Shown piece by piece: positions 49,811 through 60,100 of a stretch of DNA of 64,000 bases. The DNA comes from Paraburkholderia sediminicola (GTDB lineage Bacteria; Pseudomonadota; Gammaproteobacteria; Burkholderiales; Burkholderiaceae): NCBI RefSeq assembly GCF_902859805.1, contig NZ_CADIKC010000015.1, forward strand, positions 78,514 through 142,513. The letters are read 5' to 3'. The notes below the pieces were generated by a model. That model made no database searches and had not been told where the DNA came from. It was given only the letters and a program-made list of their open reading frames with translations. The first letter of the stretch is position 1; each line of letters begins with the position of its first letter. The translations under genes were made by a program, and so were the position numbers.

Positions 49811-50608
49811 TTATTGCATGTACCAGCCGTGGCTCACAATAAAGGACTGGCCGGTCAGCGCCGCGCTCGGGAACGTGGACAGGAACAACACCGTCTGCGC
49901 GACGTCTTCCACCGTGGTGAAGATGCCGTCGACCGTGCCGCCCAGCATCACGCGCTTGATCACGTCTTCTTCGCTGATACCAAGCTCCTTGGCCTGCTCG
50001 GGAATCTGCTTGTCGACCAGCGGCGTACGCACGAAACCCGGACACACCACGTGCGAGCGCACATTGTGCTTCGCGCCTTCCTTGGCCAGTACGCGTGAGA
50101 GGCCCAGCAGCGCATGCTTGGCCGTCACATACGCTGACTTCAGCGGTGACGCTTCGTGCGAATGGACCGAGCCCATGTAGATCACGATGCCGCCGCGATC
50201 GTCTTTGTACATGTGCTTGAGCGCGGCCTTGGTGGTGAGGAAGGCGCCGTCCACGTGGATGGCCTGCATCTTCTTCCAGTCGGAAAACGAATAGTTTTCG
50301 ATCGGATTGACGATCTGGATGCCGGCGTTGGAAATCAGAATATCGATCGAACCGAACTCGGCCGCGACTTTATCTATGCCCTGGTTGACGGCGTCTTCGT
50401 TCGTGACGTCCATTGCCACGCCGATTGCCTTGCCGCCGCCCTTTTTGATTTCTTCAGCGACGGCGTTCGCGCCGTCCTGGTTCAGGTCGGCGATCGCGAT
50501 CGTCGCGCCCGCCGCGGAAAGCGTGAGCGCAATCTGCTTGCCGATGCCGCTCGCGGCGCCCGTAACCACCGCAACCTTGCCATTCAGATTCGTGTTCAGT
50601 GACGACAT
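49811..50608 (-). CDS. hbdH: 3-hydroxybutyrate dehydrogenase
   Basis: 265 residues, short-chain dehydrogenase. TGAASGIGKQIA binds NAD, NAG is in SNAG, GSVHSHEASPLKSAYVTAKHALLGL holds Ser-Tyr-Lys, and VCPGFVRTPLVDKQIPEQAKELGISEEDV is the lid typical of D-beta-hydroxybutyrate dehydrogenases. It oxidises 3-hydroxybutyrate to acetoacetate. The patatin gene follows in the same unit. Confidence 0.95.
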   Translation of the reverse strand: MSSLNTNLNGKVAVVTGAASGIGKQIALTLSAAGATIAIADLNQDGANAVAEEIKKGGGKAIGVAMDVTNEDAVNQGIDKVAAEFGSIDILISNAGIQIVNPIENYSFSDWKKMQAIHVDGAFLTTKAALKHMYKDDRGGIVIYMGSVHSHEASPLKSAYVTAKHALLGLSRVLAKEGAKHNVRSHVVCPGFVRTPLVDKQIPEQAKELGISEEDVIKRVMLGGTVDGIFTTVEDVAQTVLFLSTFPSAALTGQSFIVSHGWYMQ

Positions 50609-50830
50609 CCAGAACCTCCATGCAGTTGATGAGCAATGAGACCACGGACCGCAGGCGGCGTGAAGTCAGCCAAACGGCATAGACCGTTCGGCCGAATGCT
50701 GCACTGCGGCCAACGCTGCTATTGTGCATGAACCGTGTGAACAGCATCCGAAAACTGCACATCGAGCTTTATCTCTTTAAACTGGACGTTTCAGCGAGAT
50801 TCCGGCGGCATCACTACCAAGGAGGAATGC

Positions 50831-51802
50831 ATGAATTATCGACGTCTAGGCCGTTCGGGCCTGCAAGTCAGCGAACTGTCCATCGGCTCATGGGTCACCT
50901 ACGGCAATCAGGTGGATCATCGTGCAGCGCGCGAGTCGCTCGCAGCCGCGCGCGACGCGGGAGTCAACTTCTTCGACAATGCCGAGGTGTACGCTGGCGG
51001 CCAATCCGAAGAAATCATGGGTCAGGCGCTCAAGGAACTGGCATGGCCGCGTGTGAGCTACGTGGTCTCGACGAAATTTTTCTGGGGCCTCAACGAAGCG
51101 CCGAACCAGTACCACACGTTGAACCGCAAATATTTGCTGAACGCCATCGACACGTCGCTCAAACGCCTGCAACTCGATTATGTCGATCTGGTGTTCTGTC
51201 ATCGTCCTGACCCAAACACGCCGGTCGAAGAAACCGTCTGGGCCATGAGCGACATGATCACACGCGGCAAGGCTCTGTACTGGGGCACGTCTGAATGGAG
51301 CGCCGACGAAATCCGCGCCGCTTACGAGATTGCCGAACGGCATCATCTGCACAAGCCGGTCATGGAGCAGCCGCAGTACAACCTGTTTCACCGCAAGCGC
51401 GTTGAGCAGGAATACAAACGGCTTTACGAGGATATCGGCCTTGGGCTCACCACGTGGAGTCCGCTTGCGTCCGGCCTGCTCACCGGCAAGTATCGCGACG
51501 GCGTGCCTGCCGATAGCCGCGCGCAACTGCAAGGTTACGACTGGCTGCGCAAACAGGTCACCGACGCCGGCAAAAACAACGTGGTCGGCAAGCTGGGGGA
51601 AGTGGCCGACGAGCTGGGTTGCACGATCGGCCAGTTGGCGATTGCATGGATTCTGAAGAATCCGAATGTGAGCACCGTGATCACCGGCGCGTCGCGCGTC
51701 GAACAGATCGGGGAGAACATGAAATCCGCCGACGTGGCGGAACGGATCACGCCGGAGATCAAAGAGCGGATCGAGGCGGTCATCGGCGACGCCTACGACT
51801 GA
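50831..51802 (+). CDS. Aldo/keto reductase
   Basis: 323 residues. FFDNAEVYAGGQSEEIMGQAL holds catalytic Asp and Tyr, VSTKFFW the Lys, LVFCHRPDP the His; the C-terminal TVITGASRVEQIGENM binds NADPH. Related to YghZ/Kv-beta-type members. AAGGAGGAATGC precedes the ATG. Substrate unknown. Confidence 0.93.
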   Translation: MNYRRLGRSGLQVSELSIGSWVTYGNQVDHRAARESLAAARDAGVNFFDNAEVYAGGQSEEIMGQALKELAWPRVSYVVSTKFFWGLNEAPNQYHTLNRKYLLNAIDTSLKRLQLDYVDLVFCHRPDPNTPVEETVWAMSDMITRGKALYWGTSEWSADEIRAAYEIAERHHLHKPVMEQPQYNLFHRKRVEQEYKRLYEDIGLGLTTWSPLASGLLTGKYRDGVPADSRAQLQGYDWLRKQVTDAGKNNVVGKLGEVADELGCTIGQLAIAWILKNPNVSTVITGASRVEQIGENMKSADVAERITPEIKERIEAVIGDAYD

Positions 51803-51906
51803 TTGGCCAAGCCGGACCCGTCCAGACCGGATCGGATCGGTCCGGATTGGTCCGCGGAGCACGGCCCATGCATCATCGGGGCCGTGTCACGCGCAACGCA
51901 AGGCGG

Positions 51907-51949
51907 AGTGCAGCGCGGCGTCGCGTACAATACGCGACCGCGCTGCACT
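51907..51949. repeat. Near-perfect 43-bp palindrome over a TACAAT box
   Basis: AGTGCAGCGCG + GTCGCGT pair with ACGCGAC + CGCGCTGCACT around the loop ACAAT; only a two-base GC bulge interrupts the 18-pair stem. The loop edge makes TACAAT, a possible -10 box for rlmJ. Confidence 0.8.
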
Positions 51950-52027
51950 TCTGTTGTGCTGCCGCATTGCACTCGCATCGCCGAATCCGCCGTGGACCGG
52001 CACGCCCTCTTTCAGTGTCTCCTCATC

Positions 52028-52873
52028 ATGCTCAGCTACCGTCACGCCTTTCATGCAGGCAATCACGCCGACGTTCTGAAACACGCCGTCGTGTTGCAGC
52101 TACTGCGCTACCTCGGCCAGAAGGACAAAGCCTACTGGTATATCGACACGCACGCGGGCGCCGGCGTCTATTCACTGAAGGAAGGCTACGCGACCAAAAC
52201 CGGCGAGTTCCAGACCGGCATCGCCAGACTATGGGAGCGTAACGACCTGCCGTCGGTTTTCGCGGAGTATGTCGACGAAGTGAGCGCGCTGAATCCGGAC
52301 GGCCAGTTGCGCTTCTACCCGGGCTCGCCGTATATCGCGTGGCGGCAAATGCGCGAGCAGGACCGCATGCGCCTGTTCGAACTGCACACCACTGAAATCG
52401 ACGTGCTGCGCCATAACTTCCGCGACGCAGGGCGCCGCGCAATGCTTTATGCGGGCGACGGCTTCGACGGCATTCTCGCGTTGCTGCCGCCGGCGCCGCG
52501 CCGCGCGCTGGTGCTGCTCGATCCGTCGTATGAAGACAAGCGCGACTACACGCGCACACTGCGCTGCGTCGAAGAAAGCCTGAAGCGCTTTCCGACCGGC
52601 ACCTACGCGGTCTGGTATCCGCAGGTAAAACGCCTTGAATCGCAACGCTTCCCCGATCAGTTGAAGAAGCTGCAGGAGCGCAACTGGCTGCATGTGAGCC
52701 TGACCGTCAGCAATCCGCCGACCGACGGCTTCGGGTTGTTCGGCAGTGGCATGTTCATCCTGAATCCGCCGTATACGCTGGCGAAAACGCTGAAAGACCA
52801 GATGCCCTGGCTGGTCGAGGCGCTCGGCGAGGACAAGGCCGCGCAGTTCAAGGTCGAATATCGCGGCGACTGA
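52028..52873 (+). CDS. rlmJ: 23S rRNA (adenine2030-N6)-methyltransferase
   Basis: 281 residues, starting MLSYRHAFHAGNHADVLKH, the family signature. DTHAGAG is the SAM site, and GSPYIAW, ELH and LLDPSYE follow; the last is a variant of the DPPYE seen in E. coli RlmJ. A longer reading upstream to 51803 has no support. It methylates A2030 in 23S rRNA. Confidence 0.95.
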   Translation: MLSYRHAFHAGNHADVLKHAVVLQLLRYLGQKDKAYWYIDTHAGAGVYSLKEGYATKTGEFQTGIARLWERNDLPSVFAEYVDEVSALNPDGQLRFYPGSPYIAWRQMREQDRMRLFELHTTEIDVLRHNFRDAGRRAMLYAGDGFDGILALLPPAPRRALVLLDPSYEDKRDYTRTLRCVEESLKRFPTGTYAVWYPQVKRLESQRFPDQLKKLQERNWLHVSLTVSNPPTDGFGLFGSGMFILNPPYTLAKTLKDQMPWLVEALGEDKAAQFKVEYRGD

Positions 52874-52955
52874 ACACGTCCCGGACCGCACATGGGTGCC
52901 TTGCCCAGCGGGATGACACGTGCGCGACCGGGCAAATCAGCCGCCGCCGGATTGC

Positions 52956-54005
52956 TTACTTGAGTTGCGCCGCTGCCTTGCGGGCGAAATCGTTGGTATA
53001 GGTCGAGTTCAGATCGATCTTTTTCGGATCGAGACGACTATCGAACGACGACAAAGCACGCAGTGAAGTCGCCGGACCGTCCGCGGGCATCAATCCATCC
53101 GGCGAATACGCGTCGCGCACGTTGTGGAATGCCTCCACGTAGAGCGCCGAGTCGTTGAGCAAATAGGCCGGCGGCACCATCTTCAGCAAGTCGGCGTCGC
53201 TCGCGGTCTGCAACCAGTGGTCCGCGCGCACGATCGCATTGGCGAGCGCCTGTGTCGTCTTCGGATACTTCTGGATGAAAGTCTCCGAAGCGTAGAGCGT
53301 CGCCGCCGGCATCGTCCCGCCGAATACCTCCTGCGTGCCCTGCACAGTACGTGTATCGACCAGCACTTTGATCGCGCCGCTACGCGCCAGCTTGGTCATC
53401 ATCGGATCCACATTGGACAGCGCGTCGAGCTGACCGCCGCTCACCGCGGCCAGTACCGTGGCGCCGCTGCCCACGCCGATCGCTGAAATCTCGTTGCGCT
53501 GCACGCCTGCCTTGCGCAAAGCCACGGTCAGCACCAGATCCGTCGACGAACCCGGCGCGCTCACGCCGACTTTGGCTCCCTTGAAGTCCGCCAATGTCTT
53601 GATCTGATCCGCCTTCGACTTCAGCACCGCGACAACGATCTGCGGCGCGCGGCCCATCAGCGCAAACGCGCGGTAGTGTTGTCCCTTTGCCTGCATGAAC
53701 AGCGTGTGCTCGAATGCTCCAGCCCCCACGTCGGCGCTGCCCCCCACGACCGCTTCCAACGCCTTCGAGCCGCCCGCGAAATCTTCGAGCGTGACGTCGA
53801 GTCCTTCGTCCTTGAAGTAGCCCAACTGCTGTGCGGCGAGTACCGGCAAATAGTAAAGGCCCGGCAACCCGCCAACGGCCATCGTGAGCGTGGGCTTTTC
53901 CGGTGTGTCTTTGGCCTGCGCGACGCCTGGCAGCGTCGCAGCTACGATCAGCGCGAGCAACGTGGCGCAGGTGCCGGCGGCACGCCGCATCCCGTGAATA
54001 GGCAT
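52956..54005 (-). CDS. NMT1/SsuA-type ABC transporter substrate-binding protein
   Basis: 349 residues; ATG 54005 has AAGGAG seven bases upstream. Signal peptide ends near AQA (about 29). LPGLYYLPVLAAQQLGYFKDEGLDVTLEDFAGGSKALEAVVGGSADVG is the typical NrtA/SsuA/ThiY N-terminal pattern. It probably binds a small organic anion; no permease or ATPase gene is beside it here. Confidence 0.93.
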   Translation of the reverse strand: MPIHGMRRAAGTCATLLALIVAATLPGVAQAKDTPEKPTLTMAVGGLPGLYYLPVLAAQQLGYFKDEGLDVTLEDFAGGSKALEAVVGGSADVGAGAFEHTLFMQAKGQHYRAFALMGRAPQIVVAVLKSKADQIKTLADFKGAKVGVSAPGSSTDLVLTVALRKAGVQRNEISAIGVGSGATVLAAVSGGQLDALSNVDPMMTKLARSGAIKVLVDTRTVQGTQEVFGGTMPAATLYASETFIQKYPKTTQALANAIVRADHWLQTASDADLLKMVPPAYLLNDSALYVEAFHNVRDAYSPDGLMPADGPATSLRALSSFDSRLDPKKIDLNSTYTNDFARKAAAQLK

Positions 54006-54281
54006 GTGATGTCTCCTTGTTCTGTTTTCATTCGATGCGATGGCGCTGCGTACGATGCATGCTCCACATCGTTGGCGAGAGAGCGCGCAACGATTGTCGT
54101 CGGACAGTGCCGCGCACGCCATGCATCGAAACCCGAATGGCGTATGTCGTGGCTCGCACGTTAGCTGAAGACACGCGCGCACATGTCGCAGCACGACAGA
54201 GGACTCGCCGCTTGAAGCGTCGACGGATGGATGGAAAAAAGAACTACCAGGAGATAGCGCGGCGAAGGCGCTTATCGCGGC

Positions 54282-54635
54282 CTATTGCCCACGCGGTACA
54301 GGGCGAGTTTGCGGCTGCGATTGTGTCGATGGCGTGCCTCCGCCGACAGGCACCGGAATGTAAGGCGCGACAACGAACGGTATCGACGAATTCGGCGCCA
54401 ATTCCGCGGGCGTCGCGATTGGCTGCGCTCCTACGATCGGCTGCCGCGACAGGGGCGCGGTCTGCAGCACGGTGCCGCTCTGGCCGTCGCTGATGCCGCT
54501 CTGCGAGTCGAGTATCAAGGGCTTGCGGGTGGTAGTGCTAGACGCGGCGAACGTCGCCGATACGGCAAAAACCGTTGTCAGCGAGGCTGCGGCGGTCATG
54601 ACCAGGACGGATTTGAGCAAGCGGACAGGACGCAT
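54282..54635 (-). CDS. Exported protein, unknown
   Basis: 117 residues with a signal peptide (about 1-31) and a Ser/Thr/Pro/Gln-rich mature part that looks disordered. It is leftward, between two unrelated genes, with 276 bases before the substrate-binding gene. No family recognised. Confidence 0.7.
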   Translation of the reverse strand: MRPVRLLKSVLVMTAAASLTTVFAVSATFAASSTTTRKPLILDSQSGISDGQSGTVLQTAPLSRQPIVGAQPIATPAELAPNSSIPFVVAPYIPVPVGGGTPSTQSQPQTRPVPRGQ

Positions 54636-54776
54636 AGGCGGACCGGTTGAGTTTGAGGATGCCGGATTGCGCGGAAAACGCCTTACCTTACCGCGGCGGC
54701 ATCCTTCAGGCTAGTCGTTATTAGCCAAGAATCGCTATGAAGCGCCAACTGCTGTGAAATTTTAGTGGTCCAGATG

Positions 54777-54802
54777 TGACAAAGCCCCGTCTATACGGGG
54801 CT
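54777..54802 (-). terminator. Terminator after the DUF3563 gene
   Basis: AGCCCCGT-ATAG-ACGGGGCT followed leftward by TTTGTC. Confidence 0.8.
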
Positions 54803-54864
54803 CAACACTTTACTGCAATGGCCGCGCACGAGCGCTGCCGGGTCAAACTTGATGCAGTTGAAAC

Positions 54865-55011
54865 TTACAGCGAGTAGCCGTTGGTTTCGAGCGAACGGAT
54901 GCGCTGTTCGAGCTGAACGATATCCGACGACGATGCCAGGTAGGCTTCACGGCGGCTGCGTTCTGCAGTTTCAAACCAGGTGCTCAGCTTTTCAAGTACG
55001 TATGCAAACAT
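54865..55011 (-). CDS. DUF3563 small protein
   Basis: 48 residues: MFAYVLEKLSTWFETAERSR, then REAYLASSSDIVQLEQRIRS and LETNG. This is the DUF3563 pattern, common and highly expressed in Burkholderiaceae, function unknown. GGAGAACATC precedes the ATG. Confidence 0.88.
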   Translation of the reverse strand: MFAYVLEKLSTWFETAERSRREAYLASSSDIVQLEQRIRSLETNGYSL

Positions 55012-55303
55012 GATGTTCTCCAAGGATCAGATTGAATCCCCGGTGAGTTTTGCATCAGGGATTTCCCGTAAAAGGGTTAACCCGGATTATAGCCCTATGG
55101 TGCAACCTTGCTAGTGAAATGCCCGCATGACGTGCATTCCGTTTTGGAATGGTGCACGCCCGTGGTGCAGTTAAGTCGTTGATTTATCTAAATTCAAGAG
55201 GCTTTTCCGCGATGATTGATACTACCCCACATTGGCTTGCACCATTCAGGTGCTTTTTGACGCCTGGTTGCGATAACGCCCTCGACAGGTTGCACTTTGC
55301 GCT

Positions 55304-55726
55304 TCAAATCGGATGACAACCCTTCCCCGACACCAGATCGGTATCGGCGAGCCGCTCGATAATCGGGCAATCCGGGCGCTCGTCGCCGTGGCAATGGTCT
55401 GCCAGATGCGCCAATGTGTCGCGCATGTCGGTCAATTCGTTGATACGGCGATCGAGTTCCGCAACGTGCTCCAACGCAATCGCCTTCACTTCGGCGCTGG
55501 CGCGCGACCGGTCGTGCCACAGTGCCAGCAAGCGGCGGATGTCTTCGACCAGAAAACCAAGACGGCGCGCCTGCCGGATAAAACGCAGCGAATGAACCTC
55601 TTGCGGCCCGTATACGCGATAGCCGGCGCTCGTGCGTGCCTTCGCCGCCAGCAGGTCCACGCTTTCGTAGTAGCGAATCATCTTCGCCGTGACGCCCGAC
55701 GCGCGGGCCGCTTCACCGATATTCAT
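55304..55726 (-). CDS. cueR: CueR-like Cu(I)-responsive MerR regulator
   Basis: 140 residues, ATG 55726. MNIGEAARASGVTAKMIRYYESVDLL is the MerR winged helix. The C-terminal CHGDERPDCPII has the C-x7-C loop that binds Cu(I), Ag(I) or Au(I) in CueR/HmrR. A perfect 21-bp operator lies upstream. Beyond it is the HMA chaperone gene, divergently transcribed. Confidence 0.92.
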   Translation of the reverse strand: MNIGEAARASGVTAKMIRYYESVDLLAAKARTSAGYRVYGPQEVHSLRFIRQARRLGFLVEDIRRLLALWHDRSRASAEVKAIALEHVAELDRRINELTDMRDTLAHLADHCHGDERPDCPIIERLADTDLVSGKGCHPI

Positions 55727-55758
55727 GACTGTTTCCCCAGTGTGTACGTCGATCGTAC

Positions 55759-55779
55759 ACCTTCCCATAGTGGGAAGGT
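55759..55779. promoter_or_regulatory. CueR operator with a MerR-type 19-bp promoter facing cueR
   Basis: ACCTTCCCA-TAG-TGGGAAGGT, nine-bp arms. Read leftward, -35 CTGACC and -10 TACGAT flank it with a 19-bp spacer, the long spacing that MerR-type activators correct. In the rightward direction I see no matching boxes. Confidence 0.78.
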
Positions 55780-55849
55780 CAGCCACTCGATTGCGCGTCG
55801 GCAGGCATAATTCAACCATCGTAATATTCATTTTTTTAAGGCAATCCCG

Positions 55850-56077
55850 ATGACGATCGAATTCCAGGTAGAAGGCATGAGCTGCCAGCATTGCGTGGCT
55901 GCGGTCACGAACGCGATCCGTGAACACGATGGCACCGCTCAGGTCCAGGTCGATCTGGCGTCCGGCCGCGTGGCGGTCGACTCGGCGCAACCGGCCGACA
56001 CGCTGAAGGCCGCAATCGACGAGGCCGGTTACACGGTGACCGGCATGACGGGCGTGACCAGCGGCGCAGCCCGCTAA
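55850..56077 (+). CDS. copZ: HMA-domain copper chaperone (CopZ-like)
   Basis: 75 residues of ferredoxin-like fold with metal loop GMSCQHCVAAV (Cys at 12 and 15). It shuttles Cu(I). No copA ATPase gene is beside it in this window. A 13-base gap precedes the reductase gene. Confidence 0.9.
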   Translation: MTIEFQVEGMSCQHCVAAVTNAIREHDGTAQVQVDLASGRVAVDSAQPADTLKAAIDEAGYTVTGMTGVTSGAAR

Positions 56078-56090
56078 GCGAGCGACCGTC

Positions 56091-57011
56091 ATGTTCAAAG
56101 TTGCCGTCATCGGTGCTTCCGGACTGCTCGGCCGGGCTCTCGTCGACGAACTGGCGCAGCAGGCCGGTTGGCAAGTTGTCGCCACGGCATTCAGCCGGCC
56201 GGGGCCGAACACGGTCGCGCTGGATATTCGCGATGCGCGGGCGGTCGAGCAATTTGTCGAGCGCGAGGCACCGGACGCGCTCGTGATTGCGGCGGCGGAG
56301 CGTCGGCCGGATGTGTGCGAGCACAATCCGGCGCTTGCCCGGGCGTTGAACGTCGATGCGGTGCGCAGCCTGGCCACGGCGGCAACGCTGCGCGGCGCAT
56401 GGACGCTCTCGATCTCAACCGATTACGTGTTCGACGGCACCCACCCGCCCTATCAGCACGATTCTGCGCCCGCGCCGCTCAATGCCTATGGGCGCAGCAA
56501 ACTCGAAGGCGAGCGCGCGCTGACGGAATCCACCGATCTCGGCTGCGTGTTGCGTTTGCCGCTGCTCTATGGGCCGATTGTCGATTGGGCAGAATCGGCG
56601 GTGACGAGTCTGGTACCGGCGATTGCCGCGTCGGCTTCACGCGAGGGCAAGGCCGCGGCCATGGATGCATGGGCGATTCGCTACCCGACCTTTACGCCGG
56701 ACGTCGCGTTCGTAATCCGGCAGATGCTCGAACGGCATGCGCATGGCGATGCGATCGGCGGCATCGTGCAATGGTCTGGGGATGAGCCGATGAACAAGTA
56801 TGAAATCGCCGTGCGGCTGGCCGAAGCGCTGCAACTCGATGCGCAATTGACGCCGCAACCTACGCCCACCGACGCGACGCCGCGTCCGCATAACTGCCAC
56901 CTGGCATCGGACCGGCTCGAGGCGCTCGGCATTGGCCGCCGCACATCGTTCGACGTTGCGATCCGGCAAGTGCTGGCCGCATTTCCGTGGCAGGGCGAGA
57001 CGGCGGCGTAA
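56091..57011 (+). CDS. RmlD-like sugar-nucleotide reductase/SDR
   Basis: 306 residues. KVAVIGASGLLGRALVDEL is the NAD(P) motif, STDYVFDG and YGRSKLEGE hold catalytic Ser/Tyr/Lys. It resembles dTDP-4-dehydrorhamnose reductase or MAT2B-type proteins; the closest context is a copper pair, not a sugar operon, so the substrate is open. Confidence 0.88.
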   Translation: MFKVAVIGASGLLGRALVDELAQQAGWQVVATAFSRPGPNTVALDIRDARAVEQFVEREAPDALVIAAAERRPDVCEHNPALARALNVDAVRSLATAATLRGAWTLSISTDYVFDGTHPPYQHDSAPAPLNAYGRSKLEGERALTESTDLGCVLRLPLLYGPIVDWAESAVTSLVPAIAASASREGKAAAMDAWAIRYPTFTPDVAFVIRQMLERHAHGDAIGGIVQWSGDEPMNKYEIAVRLAEALQLDAQLTPQPTPTDATPRPHNCHLASDRLEALGIGRRTSFDVAIRQVLAAFPWQGETAA

Positions 57012-57120
57012 CGCCCGGCAACGAGCTTAACCACGGTACGACGTACTGCTCGCGTTTCTACGGCCCGGCGACATGCCGGTCTGCCGCCGGGCCTTCAGGC
57101 TTACCCACAGCAGATCAGCT

Positions 57121-60100
57121 TCAATGAAAATCGCGGCTCGCCGTAGCCAGTTCGCCGAGCCAGTCGCTGTGATCTTCAAGTCGATGCGCGACGAGATGGA
57201 TCACCTCGCCCTTCTGTTTCCGTTTCGCGTTGCCCGTTCTATTTGCGTTCATCGCGTTGCCGGCGCTGTCACCGCCGGTAGAAACGCCATCGTCACGCTG
57301 CAAGACGCCATACACCGCGAGCAACGACGAACCCAGCAACACCTTGCGCTGTTTTTCCACCAGCGCCGGCCAGACGATCACATTGATCGAACCGGTTTCA
57401 TCTTCGATGGAAACGAACACGGTGCCGTTTGCCGTGCCCGGCCGCTGCCGCACGGTGACGATGCCGCAGGCGCGCGCCAGCGTGCCGTGTCCGCACGCGG
57501 CAAGTTCTGCCGCCGTGCGAAAACGCTGCCTGGCAAGACGCTCGCGCAATAGCGCGAGCGGATGACGATTGAGCGTGAGGCCGATGCTCGCGTAGTCGTC
57601 GACGATCTCGCGACTTTCGGTTGCCTGTGGCAATGCCAACGGCGCTTCGGCGATCGGCGCATCGCGCAGCAGCTTGGGCACCGTGTGCTGCGCGGTCACC
57701 TGCCACCACGCTTCGCGCCGATGGCCCGCAATGCTGACTAGCGCGTTCGCCGCGGCCAGCGCTTCGAGATCCCGCCGCGTCAATGCCGCGCGACGCGCCA
57801 GATCGTCGACGTCGGTAAACTGCGCGTCGCTGCGAGCCGCCATGATGCGTTCGGCAGCTACCTGTGAAAGACCTTTGATCAGATGCATGCCGATGCGTAC
57901 TGCCGGACCGCGTGCACCATAGGTTTTCGACGGTTGAAATACGCGTGCGGTCAGCTGTTTTGCCGCACGCCGGATCGTCCGGGCCAATGTGAAGCGCCGC
58001 AACGACATGTCACGGAATTGCTGTGCGGACAATGCGCCCTGTTGACGACGCAAACAGGTCTCGTCCGATGAAATACGCTGCCCTTCGCGACCACGTCGTT
58101 CGAAGGTCGACTCCCAATCGCTCAAGGTTACGTCGGGCGGCAATACCTGGACGCCGTGACGCCTCGCATCCTGCACGAGTTGCGACGGTGAATAAAACCC
58201 CAACGGCTGACTGTTCAGCAATCCCGCCAGGAAAGCGGCCGGTTCATAACGTTTCAACCACGCGCTGAGATAGACGAGCAAGGCGAAGCTTGCCGCGTGG
58301 CTCTCAGGAAAACCATATTCGCCGAAGCCTTCGATCTGTTTGCAGATGCGCTCGATGAACTCTTTTTCGTAACCGCGCGCCGACATGCGGTCGGTCAGAT
58401 CCTGCTGATACTTCGCCAGATTGCCGCTGCGCCGCCATGCGGCCATCGCGCGCCGCAATTGATCGGCCTGCTCACCGGTGTAGAGCGCGGCAACCATCGC
58501 GAGGTGCATCACCTGCTCCTGGAAAATCGGTACGCCGAGCGTGCGCTCGAGCACGGGGCGTAACTCATCTTTGGCGTAGTCCACCGCCTCCAGACCCTGC
58601 TTGCGGCGCAGATACGGATGCACCATGCCGCCCTGAATCGGCCCGGGCCGCACGATCGCGACTTCGATCACAAGATCGTAGTACTTGTTCGGTTTCAGCC
58701 GCGGCAACATGCTTTGCTGCGCACGCGATTCGATCTGGAATACGCCGATCGTATCGGCATGGCCGCACATTTCGTAGACGGCCCGGTCCTCGCGCGGAAT
58801 ATCCTGCATCCTGAATTTCGGCAAGCCGCGCCGCAAGGCGACGAATTCCAGCGCGCGACGAATCGCCGACAGCATGCCGAGCGCCAGCACGTCGACTTTC
58901 AAGAGTCCGAGCGCATCGATATCGTCCTTGTCCCACTCGATCACGCTGCGGTCTTTCATCGTCGCGTTCTCAATCGGCACGAGCCGTGACAACTTGTCTT
59001 TCGCGATCACAAAACCGCCGACGTGTTGCGACAGATGACGCGGAAAGTTGCGCAACTCTTTGGTGAGGCGAATCAGATTCTGCGTGATGTGCGAGTTGGC
59101 AGCGAAGCCCGCTTCGGCCAGATATTTGGCGACCGCATCCGTGCCGTCCCACCATTGCTGCGATTTGCTGATCCGCTCGATCAACGACGCTTCGAGCCCC
59201 AACGCCTTGCCGACGTCCTTCAGCGCACTACGTGCGTGATAGGTGATCAGTGTTGCAGTGAGCGCAGCGCGATGGCGGCCGTACTTCCCATAGATATATT
59301 GAATCACCTCTTCCCGACGCTGGTGCTCGAAATCGATGTCGATATCAGGCGGTTCGTTACGCGCACGCGAGATGAACCGTTCGATCAGCATGTTCATGTG
59401 CACCGGATCGATTTCCGTCACGTGCAGGCAGTAACACACGATCGAATTGGCCGCCGAACCACGGCCTTGGCACAGTATGTTTCTGGAGCGCGCGAAGCTC
59501 ACGATATCCTGCACCGTCAGGAAGTACTTTTCGTATTTCAGATCGGCGATCAGTTGCAGCTCTTTTTCGATCTGACCGATTCGTTTGAGATCCATTCCCT
59601 TCGGCCAGCGCTCCATCGCGCCGGCCATGACCAGCTTGCGCAGATAGCTTGATGGCGATTCACCGGCGGGCACCAGTTCTTCCGGATACTCGTACTTGAG
59701 TTCGTCGAGCGAGAAGCGACACAGGCCGGCGATACGCAGCGTTTCTTCGAGCGTGTCGCGTGGATACAGTTTGCCGAGCCGCACACGAGTGCGCATATGC
59801 CGTTCGGCATTGGCCTCGAGCGCATGGCCACACGCCGATAGCGGTGTGACGAGTCCAATCGCGGTCAGGGTGTCCTGCAACGGCTTGCGCGATCGCACAT
59901 GCATCAGGACGCCTCCTGCCGCTACCAAAGGCAAACCACTTGCTTTTGAAATCATTCGCAATGCGTCGATCTGAAGATCGTCGCTGCCGGTTTGCCAAAG
60001 TTCGAGCGCGATCCATGAGCGCTGGGGCGCGAGCGATGCCAGCCAGTGCGCACAACGCAATGTGTGCGAGAGCGTCGCCGTGCGCTGCGGCACGAGGATC

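Noticed and set aside
51803..52027. Upstream extension of rlmJ to 51803
   Set aside because: The family starts at MLSYRH; the upstream part covers the palindrome and has no homology.
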